A stretch of DNA of 33,350 nucleotides from assembly GCA_019243675.1 (NCBI GenBank), contig JAFATZ010000411.1, positions 1 through 33,350 on the forward strand, written 5' to 3'. How positions within the stretch are numbered: position 1 is the stretch's first letter; the number at the start of each line of letters is the position of its first letter. Source of the stretch: Ktedonobacteraceae bacterium (GTDB lineage: Bacteria; Chloroflexota; Ktedonobacteria; Ktedonobacterales; Ktedonobacteraceae). The notes beneath the pieces were generated by a model. The model was given only the letters and a program-made list of their open reading frames with translations. It searched no databases and was not told the origin of the DNA. This document shows, piece by piece, positions 7,456 to 14,834 of the stretch. The position numbers and the translations under genes were made by a program.

Positions 7456-8100
7456 TTACATCACACTCCACACGCCGCAAATTTCACAAAAAGCAATACC
7501 CATCTCACCGAAGGTCTTGTGACGCATATTCCAGCATTCATAGGCAATAGCCACGGAGCCACAATTCCAGCAACGTGCTCGTCCTCCTGCTTTGCTCTCA
7601 GCAGCGAGCTGGCTCAGCAGTGTACTGCGTGCCTCATCCGAGGCAGTGTAGCCAGGGTTATAGGCCAGGTGAAGCAGATTGCCTAGAGGCAAATTGATCT
7701 CGTGGCTAGGTGGCTCCGGTGTCTGGCCCACAGGTGTCACTGATGTAGCAATGCTCTGTGGTGCAGATGGCACCTGCGGAGCGCGGCGGAATAATTCACC
7801 GCGTGCAGTACGTCGTCCGGGTTCTATCGAAGGCATATACTCCTGCCTCTCTGCACGGTCGCCATTTCCGGTGGGCAAAGGTGGGGACAGCAAGGGTTGA
7901 TATGCATCGGCTTCTGGACGTTCAGCAACAAAAGTAGTACCATTCTCAACCTCCACGGGCGTCGTGCTCGTTGGTTGCTCAGGTGAAGATGGCTCTGTAG
8001 TAATTTCAGCAGGCTGCTCTGTAAGATGATTGTTGTCTTCCGGCTGATCGGGTGGATTTGCGCGTCTTCGTCGCGTTATTGGCATTGGGGTTTGCTCCAT
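7456..8100 (-). CDS. Hypothetical protein: disordered N-terminus, C-terminal zinc ribbon
   Basis: A 214-aa protein I do not recognise. Residues 1-130 are rich in Pro, Glu, Thr and Ser and look disordered, beginning with a basic RRRR patch. Residues 130-165 form a short helical block (LGNLLHLAYNPGY, ARSTLLSQLAAES). The last 40 residues hold two C-x2-C pairs, CWNC and CEIC, spaced like a zinc ribbon. A second ATG at 8085 has GGAG 9 nt upstream and may be the true start. A TATAAT sequence reading on this strand lies at 8142-8147. The function is unknown; a nucleic-acid or protein contact role is only a guess from the zinc module. Confidence 0.55.
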   Translation of the reverse strand: MEQTPMPITRRRRANPPDQPEDNNHLTEQPAEITTEPSSPEQPTSTTPVEVENGTTFVAERPEADAYQPLLSPPLPTGNGDRAERQEYMPSIEPGRRTARGELFRRAPQVPSAPQSIATSVTPVGQTPEPPSHEINLPLGNLLHLAYNPGYTASDEARSTLLSQLAAESKAGGRARCWNCGSVAIAYECWNMRHKTFGEMGIAFCEICGVWSVM

Positions 8101-8188
8101 GAGAAGTAGTGAGTGTGCATACAGAATAACGTAGCACAGGTATTATACCACGTTTGGCAAAAATAAAAATAAGATGATTTTTACGATG

Positions 8189-8230
8189 TGGGGCAAGCAC
8201 ACAACTTCTCATGGATGACTGCTTGCCCCA
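8189..8230. repeat. 11-bp inverted repeat between ferredoxin and zinc-ribbon genes
   Basis: TGGGGCAAGCA (8189-8199) and TGCTTGCCCCA (8220-8230) are exact reverse complements around a 20-nt loop. The structure lies 47 bp past the ferredoxin stop on the minus strand. No immediate T tract follows, so it is a weak candidate for a transcription stop or mRNA 3' hairpin. Confidence 0.6.
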
Positions 8231-8277
8231 TCCCTACTACATAAAAGCCAGCTAAGACTTCTTCTTTGCTAGAGTCT

Positions 8278-8535
8278 TTATTTAAAAAAATCGGCATTGT
8301 GTTTGATGAAGCTCTGCCATTCTTCGGGAACAGCCGATTCCTCAAAAATGGCTGTCACGGGGCAGGCTGGTTCGCATGCTCCGCAGTCGATACATTCATC
8401 TGGGTTAATATACAGGTGTTCCGCCTCTTCAAACCCAGGCTCATTCTGCGAAGGATGAATGCAATCGACAGGGCAAACATCGACACAGGATGCATCTTTC
8501 AAGCCGATGCACGGCTGTGTAATTACGTAGGTCAT
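8278..8535 (-). CDS. fdxA: Seven-iron ferredoxin (3Fe-4S and 4Fe-4S), Thermus type
   Basis: An 85-aa cytoplasmic electron carrier. By alignment with Azotobacter FdI, Cys9, Cys17 and Cys58 should hold the 3Fe-4S cluster, and Cys21, Cys48, Cys51 and Cys54 the 4Fe-4S cluster. The residue that would complete a second cubane (Cys11 in Azotobacter) is not Cys here: the N-terminal stretch is PCIGLKDASCVDVCP. The overall sequence, with PDECIDCGACEPACPV and a short C-terminal helix starting VPEEWQSFI, closely follows the thermostable Thermus seven-iron ferredoxin. It appears to stand alone; its partner is not visible here. Confidence 0.95.
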   Translation of the reverse strand: MTYVITQPCIGLKDASCVDVCPVDCIHPSQNEPGFEEAEHLYINPDECIDCGACEPACPVTAIFEESAVPEEWQSFIKHNADFFK

Positions 8536-8699
8536 GGTTTAGCTATCCTCTCTTAATCCTCTCTCTTCCCTTTGCTGTCATATGCATCAGGGGCTACTTT
8601 GGGAGCAAATGTGCCGCGCTACCACCAAGCAAAAGATAGCAGAAAACGCTGGATTTGTCTATAGTTAGGAAGGCTGGATAGAGACGTAGAGCATAAGCC

Positions 8700-9020
8700 C
8701 TATTGTTCTCTCATAACCACTTCTTCAACCGTCTTTGGCTCTTCAGTAACCTCTGTAGCAGAGTCGAGGTCTTGGGGCGTTGCTGGATTAATGACACCGA
8801 TCAGGACTCGAAGAATACCTACTAGCGCTAGAATTGCGCCCGCTCCAAGTAAGAGACCTTCTACTGAATTGGCCCCTGTTGCCAGCGCAAGCCCAAAGTT
8901 GATAACCGCAATGCCTACCACGATAAGGATGAGGCCACTCCAAGTAAACCTTTGCCCTTTAATACGTGTAGCTCTGCGTAACAGTCTGAAACGCCGCCGC
9001 TCACTATTTGGCTTAGCCAT
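8700..9020 (-). CDS. Small membrane protein with two transmembrane helices
   Basis: A 106-aa protein with a very basic N-terminus (RRRFRLLRR), two hydrophobic helices (about residues 28-48 and 54-74) and an acidic C-terminal tail. Positive-inside reasoning puts both ends in the cytoplasm. I do not recognise a family. The gene begins 15 nt after the stop of the small gene at 9036-9206, so the two probably share a transcript. Confidence 0.6.
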   Translation of the reverse strand: MAKPNSERRRFRLLRRATRIKGQRFTWSGLILIVVGIAVINFGLALATGANSVEGLLLGAGAILALVGILRVLIGVINPATPQDLDSATEVTEEPKTVEEVVMREQ

Positions 9021-9035
9021 GCCCGTGCTCCTTTT

Positions 9036-9206
9036 CTATTGCTCTTTCTTATGCTGCTTCTGCTTATGCTGTTTCATCACTGTACGAGCAGCAACTTCCT
9101 CAGCGCGGTCTCCATAACGACCACTCTTCTCCGCTGATTCTTTGATATGTTCATACATACGCTGCTCTTTGTCACTAACATTTTTCAGATGTTTCTTCTG
9201 TGGCAT
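9036..9206 (-). CDS. Small basic protein of the KxxSDKxxRxYEHIKxS type
   Basis: A 56-aa protein reading MPQKKHLKNVSDKEQ, then RMYEHIKESAEKSG, RYGDRAEEVAARTV and a Lys/His/Gln-rich tail. The pattern SDKxxRxYEHIKxS...AEEIAARTVxK is shared with short proteins often labelled plasmid stabilisation or Rho-N-like, whose function is not established. It is too short for many gene callers. The ATG at 9206 gives the full conserved pattern. It is the upstream partner of the two-helix membrane protein gene. Confidence 0.75.
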   Translation of the reverse strand: MPQKKHLKNVSDKEQRMYEHIKESAEKSGRYGDRAEEVAARTVMKQHKQKQHKKEQ

Positions 9207-9277
9207 AACCCATCCCTTCTATAAAAAATGAGAATCGGCCTATATAGGTATGACACGAAGTGCTGCCATCATAGGTT

Positions 9278-11131
9278 TCACGTGGTAGTGATTGTTCCAT
9301 CGGCATTAACACGCACAGTGACCGGAACTAAGGGCGTTTGAGCCGGACCTTGCACTACTCTGGCCCCAGCGGCAGGATTGAAGATAGCTCCGTGAGCTGG
9401 GCAAACGAGCATGTGGGTGGCTGGATCGTAATTGACGGCGACCCCCTCGTGAGTGCAAGCTCTCTCGTAGGCAACAAAGTTATTGTCTGGAAGATGGATG
9501 AGAAGGCTGGCTTTGCCATCAACTGGGTTGTGAAAGACTGCTGAAGAGTTGGCGGCTAATGCGGTGGAACCGATAATGGTTCCTGCTTTTGCCGTTGTTT
9601 TGTTGGCGGGGGCAGGAGTGGTTCCCTTATTTGCTAACGTGTTGGACTGTGTGTTGCCAGCATGCATTGTATGAAGAAGATTCATCTTCGTTGCTACTAA
9701 CACACTCGCCGCTACAATGCCGCCCGAAGCGAGCAGGGCAATGACACGTCTACGTCTAGGCTTAGCGGGTTGTGTGAAGGGTGATAAAGTGGGGTCTTCA
9801 GGAATAGTTAGTTCCTCAGCGGCGACAGTAGGAGCCTCGTGCTCTGCTTCTGCCCCGTTCATCGCCTGGGCAGAAGCAGCAGGACTTTCGGAAAGCGTTC
9901 CACTAGGCTGTTGTGCGACTATTGGATCCATTACCTCTTGTGCTGCGACGTATGGTTCAGGTGAAGATGTCTCACGAGAAGGGCTACTATCCTCGAGGAA
10001 CTGAACAGCAGGTAACCGTCCAGTGACGATGGGTGGTACAATCTGCCATGAGCCTGTCGTGGGGTTCACAGGCCGCTTTGCCAGCAACGAAGATGTGTCG
10101 ATGGACCTAAGGTTACCGCTCGTCAGCGCTAGAGGTAACTGTAAAGAGACGCTATCGTCTTGCGGCGTGTCTTGCGTGTTCTCCACCTGGGTGAAGGCTG
10201 ATACTTGCGCGCGCTCGTATACACTGAGTTCCATATCTGACTGCGCAATACCACTGCATACCTGTGCAAATGCTTCCACCAAGTCGCTCACGCGTTGAAA
10301 GCGCTGTGCTGGTATGCGCGCCAGGGCATGGTTCACCACAGATTCTAGAGCGATGGGAATGTGTGGAGCGCAGGTGTGCAACGAAGGAAGTGCTTGTTGT
10401 GTATGCTGCAGCGCGATATCTAGCGGTGAATCGCCACTAAACAGCGTCCTGCCACTTAACATCTCGAAGAGGATACTACCCAGGCTGTAGATGTCTGAGC
10501 ACACGTTCAGCGCTTGACCCTGCACGACTTCGGGCGCGATGTACTCTGGCGCTGCTAGGAAGGTGCCTGCGATATTCAGCAAGTGTGCATAGGGCTGCTC
10601 ATTGCGCTCAACGCCGCGCAGTTGTAGTATACGCATTAGCCCAAAACCAGCCACAAGCACCTTATTCTCAGCATCGAAGACAATATTTGAGGGCTTGAGC
10701 ATGCCGTGAACAACGCCTTGGTTGTGGGCATACTCTAATCCTGCTGCCACTTCCTGCAAGAGTTCTAGGGTGTATGGGATAGTACAATGCTGCTGTTGCT
10801 TCAACACTTCAGCAAGCGAACCGTGCATCATGTAAGGCGTCACTAAGTAGGGATAGCCGAACTGCTCCCCGTAGTCGTAGACGGGCATGATGTGAGGGTG
10901 ATCCAGGGAAGTCAGGGTGGCAGCTTCTTCTAAAAAGCGTTGCAAGAAGCGGGAGTGAGCTTCAGGTGAAAGCTGTGCAGGGATGATAAACGTCGTTATG
11001 GCCACCGAGCTATTGTAGTCCGGATGGTGTGCGAGATACACGGCATTCAGACGCCCTTGACCCAGTAAACGCTCTACATGATAATATCCTAATCTATTGC
11101 CGACGAGTTGATCTACTGATAGTGTCTGCAT
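9278..11131 (-). CDS. PknB-like pseudokinase with transmembrane segment and C-terminal Rieske domain
   Basis: A 617-aa three-part protein. Residues 16-290 have the fold of a bacterial Ser/Thr kinase (glycine loop G24-Q-G26; EVAAGLEYAHNQGVVH; APE-like stretch IAPEVVQG; SDIYSLGSILFEML). All three key catalytic positions are changed: the VAIK Lys is Thr46, the HRD Asp is Met144 and the DFG Asp is Gly162, so it is probably inactive. A disordered linker (about 310-460) leads to RRRR and one membrane helix (about 465-485). Outside the membrane is a Rieske [2Fe-2S] module with C559-x-H561 and C577-x2-H580, lacking the extra disulfide Cys of bc1-type Rieske proteins. The design suggests an extracellular redox or iron-sulfur module coupled to an intracellular nucleotide-fold domain. 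AAGGGA precedes the ATG. Confidence 0.88.
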   Translation of the reverse strand: MQTLSVDQLVGNRLGYYHVERLLGQGRLNAVYLAHHPDYNSSVAITTFIIPAQLSPEAHSRFLQRFLEEAATLTSLDHPHIMPVYDYGEQFGYPYLVTPYMMHGSLAEVLKQQQHCTIPYTLELLQEVAAGLEYAHNQGVVHGMLKPSNIVFDAENKVLVAGFGLMRILQLRGVERNEQPYAHLLNIAGTFLAAPEYIAPEVVQGQALNVCSDIYSLGSILFEMLSGRTLFSGDSPLDIALQHTQQALPSLHTCAPHIPIALESVVNHALARIPAQRFQRVSDLVEAFAQVCSGIAQSDMELSVYERAQVSAFTQVENTQDTPQDDSVSLQLPLALTSGNLRSIDTSSLLAKRPVNPTTGSWQIVPPIVTGRLPAVQFLEDSSPSRETSSPEPYVAAQEVMDPIVAQQPSGTLSESPAASAQAMNGAEAEHEAPTVAAEELTIPEDPTLSPFTQPAKPRRRRVIALLASGGIVAASVLVATKMNLLHTMHAGNTQSNTLANKGTTPAPANKTTAKAGTIIGSTALAANSSAVFHNPVDGKASLLIHLPDNNFVAYERACTHEGVAVNYDPATHMLVCPAHGAIFNPAAGARVVQGPAQTPLVPVTVRVNADGTITTT

Positions 11132-11296
11132 ACGATGACTTCCCTTGTTGTGTTTTTACTTTCTTGAAGTCTACACGATGGAGCACTATGTGTCAATTTG
11201 ATACACAAGAAGTAGGACTTGTGGGTATGGCGGAGATTTCAAATGCCAGCGAAAGTGATACAATACAAGAAAAACAGGAAAGTGAAGTTATTCGTT

Positions 11297-12604
11297 ATGG
11301 CAGAGGTTCGTCCCTTACGCGGAATACGCTATGTCCAGGATACCGTCGGTGATCTCGCACAAGTGCTCATACCGCCCTATGATGTCATCAACCAAGAGGC
11401 CCAGGAGCGCTACTATGCTCGCAGCCCCTATAATAGTATTCGACTTGAGCTGGGCAAGCAACAGCCAAGCGACAACGTCCTGAACAATGTGTATACACGT
11501 GCCGCAGCAACGTTCTCTGAGTGGCGCATGCAAAATGTCTTACGACAGGAGTCAGTTCCTTGTTATTATCTGTACCAGCAGGTATTCACCCACGACAGTC
11601 AAACATATACACGCACCAGCCTGCTGGCACGCGTACGCCTGGAGCCGTGGAGCACACGTGTTGTACTACCTCATGAGCACACGTTGGCAAAGGCGAAGAA
11701 TGATCGTTTGCGCTTGCTAGAGGCGTGTGCTGCCAATTTTAGCCCGATTATGAGCCTATACGATGATCCCCAGGGGCGTATGCGACGCCTACTGAACCAA
11801 TATAGCGCGCAAGCCGAAGTACGCGCTGTTGACGAGGTAGGCGAGCAGCATCTGCTGCATCCCATTACTGATGCTCAGCAGATAGCGTTGATTGAGGATT
11901 TTTTCGCGCAGCGCCAACTCTACATTGCTGACGGACATCACCGCTATGAAACGGCTCTGGCCTACCGCGATGGCGTGCGTGAGCAACGTCACGAACTCTC
12001 GTCACAGGACGCCGTGAACTTTGTGTTGATGGCACTCACCGATATAGATGATCCTGGTCTGCTCGTACTGCCTACACATCGCATGCTCTTCGGCTTGAGC
12101 GAGCAAGCGCTGGCAGCGTTATCAGAGCAGCGGCTAGGGCAGTATTTCACGCTGAAACAGCTTGAGAGTGGAGCGACCGACGAGCAGGTACTCACACAAT
12201 TAGCACAGGCTGAACGGGAGCAATCGGCGTTTGTACTTGCTACACATGAGTACAGGTGGCTTTTGCTGCTCAATGAGCAGGGGCGACGTAGGATGGAGCT
12301 GAGTGAGCATTCGCCAGCGTGGAATCGTCTCGACGTTGCTGTAGCCCATACGCTCGTGCTGGAGGAGCTGTTGGGCTTGCGAGAGCAAGATATGACGGCG
12401 GGAACGTATGTCCACTACACACGCGATGCTCATCAGGCTCTGCAAGACGTGCAAACGGGCAAGGTACAACTAGCCCTGCTTTTAAATGCAACGCGCGTGC
12501 AGCAAATTTGTGACGTATCGCAAGCCGACGACCGCATGCCCCAGAAGTCGACCTACTTCTATCCCAAGCTGATCACGGGATTGGTGCTCAACCCTCTGTG
12601 GTGA
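11297..12604 (+). CDS. DUF1015 family protein (COG4198, SerK-like)
   Basis: A 435-aa protein whose N-terminus, MAEVRPLRGIRYVQDTVGDL followed by LIPPYDVIN and RSPYNSIRLELGK, is the standard start of DUF1015 proteins, so ATG 11297 is chosen over in-frame starts upstream. Conserved blocks include VVLPHEHTLAKAKNDRLRLLEACAANFSPI, a YIADGHHRYETAL motif, and MALTDIDDPGLLVLPTHR. A distant archaeal member, SerK of Thermococcus, is an ADP-dependent free-serine kinase, so small-molecule phosphorylation is possible but not shown for bacterial members. It is divergent from the pseudokinase gene and ends 1 nt before the converging HEAT gene. Confidence 0.9.
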   Translation: MAEVRPLRGIRYVQDTVGDLAQVLIPPYDVINQEAQERYYARSPYNSIRLELGKQQPSDNVLNNVYTRAAATFSEWRMQNVLRQESVPCYYLYQQVFTHDSQTYTRTSLLARVRLEPWSTRVVLPHEHTLAKAKNDRLRLLEACAANFSPIMSLYDDPQGRMRRLLNQYSAQAEVRAVDEVGEQHLLHPITDAQQIALIEDFFAQRQLYIADGHHRYETALAYRDGVREQRHELSSQDAVNFVLMALTDIDDPGLLVLPTHRMLFGLSEQALAALSEQRLGQYFTLKQLESGATDEQVLTQLAQAEREQSAFVLATHEYRWLLLLNEQGRRRMELSEHSPAWNRLDVAVAHTLVLEELLGLREQDMTAGTYVHYTRDAHQALQDVQTGKVQLALLLNATRVQQICDVSQADDRMPQKSTYFYPKLITGLVLNPLW

Positions 12605-12605
12605 T

Positions 12606-14258
12606 TCACTCTTCTTCTAGGTCAAAAATGTTTATGGGCACGGGATGAAAGTTGCTCTGATGGAACGACTCGGCCAGCATACGCAGTGGTCCTTGCTCGA
12701 TAGAGGTGCTCAATAGGGTGCGAACAAAGCTCTGCTCTTCTATGGGAATGTGTGACGCGGGGTGCAGCACAGTGGCGACGGCATCCATGATGCTTGCGGT
12801 CTCTGTGCGCCCCGCAGTTTTGAAGAGGGCAGCTTGTCGGCGCAGGCGCAACGTGTAGAGCGCACGCCACTGGTCATCGATCAAATCGTGCGCAGCCTCA
12901 CTTGCCAGCTCGTCAAGGAACATCCTGCGTTCCTTCTCACTTGCCTTGCGCGTATGGTTGCGCCCTCTCGCCATCCTTATCAAAGCAGATGTCTTTTCCA
13001 TATAGCGATTGATATATGCTTCGAGCTTGAAGAGAGGATCGTAGAGCCATGACGCGAATTCCGCCATTTGGTAAAGTTCATGGCCACGCTGCGCGAGCGT
13101 GAGCGTCTGTGTATCAAGGATGGTTGGTTCTGCTAGGGTAGCTCCTTTGGCCTTTGCTGGCATGTCGCCTTCTATGAAAGGACGCCAGATGGAATACGCG
13201 ATCGGCACCTTGTGGCGCGTACGCTTGTTGAATGCACGCGCCTCCATTACCAGTGTACGCACAAACTCAAATGGAGCCTGAAAACTGCCGAAGCCCTGCT
13301 CATTCAATTCAGAGATCAGTGCTTTCCAGTGCTGTCTATCCATTTCGTCAATGCCATAACAATCTTTAATCCCCCACTGATCCTGGAAAAGTATGTTGAC
13401 GCCCTTAAGCAGGCCATCAGGACGCTGCCACGAGAGCAGAATCAATTGGGAACCAGAGCCATCGATGAAGCTAACCCGTGCCTCGTAGCATGGAAGTTGT
13501 TGTTGTCGTGCCTCTTCCATAGCGATATCTTCAACACCCGGCATCGACTGCATAGTGAGTCGCCCCAGAGCAGCGCGAGCATACTGTTTAAGAGAACGGT
13601 TTGAACTGGTAGAAATGATGTAATTCAGAGCTGGAATAGCCTGACGGGCGGCAACAGGTCCCAACTGTTCAAGGGCATCAATAACAGCCGTAACGACCTT
13701 GCCCGCCTGATTTTCTAACATAGGTATAAGAAGACGCGTAGCACGAGGATCATTACTCTGAGCTAACCAGTAAATGAAGCCCAAGCGTTTTTCTACAGGC
13801 ATAGAGGCAACATCTGCTAGAATCGACTCTGCGCCCGTTTCGCTTCTTTCCACCATTTCGAGCAGGCGCAGTTGCATTTGTTGCATAGCGGCGGCAGGCT
13901 CGTTAAGGTACTCGATAATCCCTTCATCGGTCATCTCCGACCCTAGATCCTTTAAAGTAGAAGAAAGAATGAGTTTTGCCTGATCGCTCACAGTGGGGTC
14001 TGCAACAAAGTCTTCCAACGTCTCAAGGTCGGCATTGGTTGCCAGTTCAGAGAGGATAAGCACAGCAGCAGTTTGAGCCGTTGTATCCTTTGTACGCAAG
14101 AGATGCAAAACTTTTTCTCGTGCTCCATTGGTCCACTCTTCGTCCAAGCGTGCAAAGTAATGAGAGAGTGTAGCAGAGTCAATGTCTTCGCGGCGGCTGA
14201 TAGCTAAGAGAATACTATCGACACTCTGTTGCGGGGGACCCTTGCGTCTGCGCGGCAT
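12606..14258 (-). CDS. HEAT-repeat protein
   Basis: A 550-aa protein. Residues 1-235 form about six HEAT-like helical pairs (e.g. TTAQTAAVLILSELAT; PRATRLLIPMLENQAGKVVTAVIDALEQLGP; AIPALNYIIST...LKQYARAALGRL). Residues 245-550 form an alpha/beta and helical region with no family I can name; it includes LILLSWQRPDG, FEFVRTLVMEARAFNKR and an Arg-rich RMARGRNHTRK stretch. No signal peptide is present. GAAGGAGGAGACGC before the ATG is an excellent ribosome site. It faces the DUF1015 gene tail to tail. Confidence 0.85.
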   Translation of the reverse strand: MPRRRKGPPQQSVDSILLAISRREDIDSATLSHYFARLDEEWTNGAREKVLHLLRTKDTTAQTAAVLILSELATNADLETLEDFVADPTVSDQAKLILSSTLKDLGSEMTDEGIIEYLNEPAAAMQQMQLRLLEMVERSETGAESILADVASMPVEKRLGFIYWLAQSNDPRATRLLIPMLENQAGKVVTAVIDALEQLGPVAARQAIPALNYIISTSSNRSLKQYARAALGRLTMQSMPGVEDIAMEEARQQQLPCYEARVSFIDGSGSQLILLSWQRPDGLLKGVNILFQDQWGIKDCYGIDEMDRQHWKALISELNEQGFGSFQAPFEFVRTLVMEARAFNKRTRHKVPIAYSIWRPFIEGDMPAKAKGATLAEPTILDTQTLTLAQRGHELYQMAEFASWLYDPLFKLEAYINRYMEKTSALIRMARGRNHTRKASEKERRMFLDELASEAAHDLIDDQWRALYTLRLRRQAALFKTAGRTETASIMDAVATVLHPASHIPIEEQSFVRTLLSTSIEQGPLRMLAESFHQSNFHPVPINIFDLEEE

Positions 14259-14321
14259 GCGTCTCCTCCTTCATGGCCTCATGCATAGCATTGTACCATC
14301 CAAGACGGCAGAAAGAAAGGC

Positions 14322-14340
14322 TAACAAGTAGTACTTGTTA
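14322..14340. promoter_or_regulatory. 19-bp perfect palindrome, possible operator
   Basis: TAACAAGTA-G-TACTTGTTA is an exact inverted repeat around one central base, 64 bp upstream of the HEAT gene start. Its size and symmetry fit a dimeric regulator's site. A second inverted repeat, TCACCAAT (14376-14383) with ATTGGTGA (14393-14400), lies next to it. Confidence 0.45.
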
Positions 14341-14420
14341 CCCCCTCGGTGCATAAAAATTGAAGATCGCAAGATTCACCAATAAATTCACCATTGGTGA
14401 TCATCGTGTCGACGCACCTC

Positions 14421-14445
14421 GGTAGGGGCCCAATTCATTGTGCCC
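14421..14445. repeat. Single arm of the GTAGGGGCCC element
   Basis: The 25 bases are identical to the left arm of the palindrome at 5816-5840, but no matching right arm follows. It may be a decayed or truncated copy. The rest of 14259-14503 holds short palindromes and no gene that I can support. Confidence 0.85.
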
Positions 14446-14536
14446 ATGCCGCACATTTTAGGGTGAGTCACAAGTAGCGTCCTATGAAGAGGAATCTATT
14501 TTAATGGGATGCGGTGTTACAAAGCGAGGAAAGGCG

Positions 14537-14707
14537 ATGGACCTGGAACAGATTAAGTATCAAACGTGCTCATGGGATGATGGAGAAGGAATTCTCCTCA
14601 CAGACATTGATGAGACGATGCCTGAAACGGACGAAGACGGAAATTTGCAGTACTATTGTCTGGATGGCAATCATACTTTTAGCGCTTACGAAGACGACGA
14701 AGGATAA
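14537..14707 (+). CDS. Small acidic protein, function unknown
   Basis: A 56-aa very acidic protein (MDLEQIKYQTCSWDD, then GEGILLTDIDETMPETDEDG and a C-terminal AYEDDEG) with two Cys far apart (CSWDDGEG, YYCLDGN). GAGG is 7 nt before ATG 14537. An ATG at 14504 would add MGCGVTKRGKA and also has a GAGGAA upstream. I recognise no family. It is isolated between a decayed repeat and the terminator of the converging gene. Confidence 0.5.
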   Translation: MDLEQIKYQTCSWDDGEGILLTDIDETMPETDEDGNLQYYCLDGNHTFSAYEDDEG

Positions 14708-14750
14708 GAGTAGGGGCATGTCCCTACCTCGGGGCTTCGCCCTGCCCAGC

Positions 14751-14806
14751 AAAAGAGAGAAGTGGAGTTGGTGCAGACGTTCGCCTGCACCAACTCCACT
14801 TCTCTC
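14751..14806 (-). terminator. Strong terminator of the beta-propeller gene
   Basis: A perfect 22-bp stem pairs 14755-14776 with 14785-14806 around an 8-nt loop. Read on the minus strand it is followed by TTTT (14754-14751). It begins 29 nt past the stop of the gene ending at 14835, so it fits that transcript's intrinsic terminator. A short GTAGGG/CCCTAC hairpin (14710-14727) lies just beyond. Confidence 0.8.
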
Positions 14807-14834
14807 AAAACGTTGGGACACGACACATCCTAGT

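Noticed and set aside
14710-14727. GTAGGGGCATGTCCCTAC as another copy of the dispersed palindrome
   Set aside because: Only the first eight bases match the element; the inner arm sequence is missing, so common origin is not supported.
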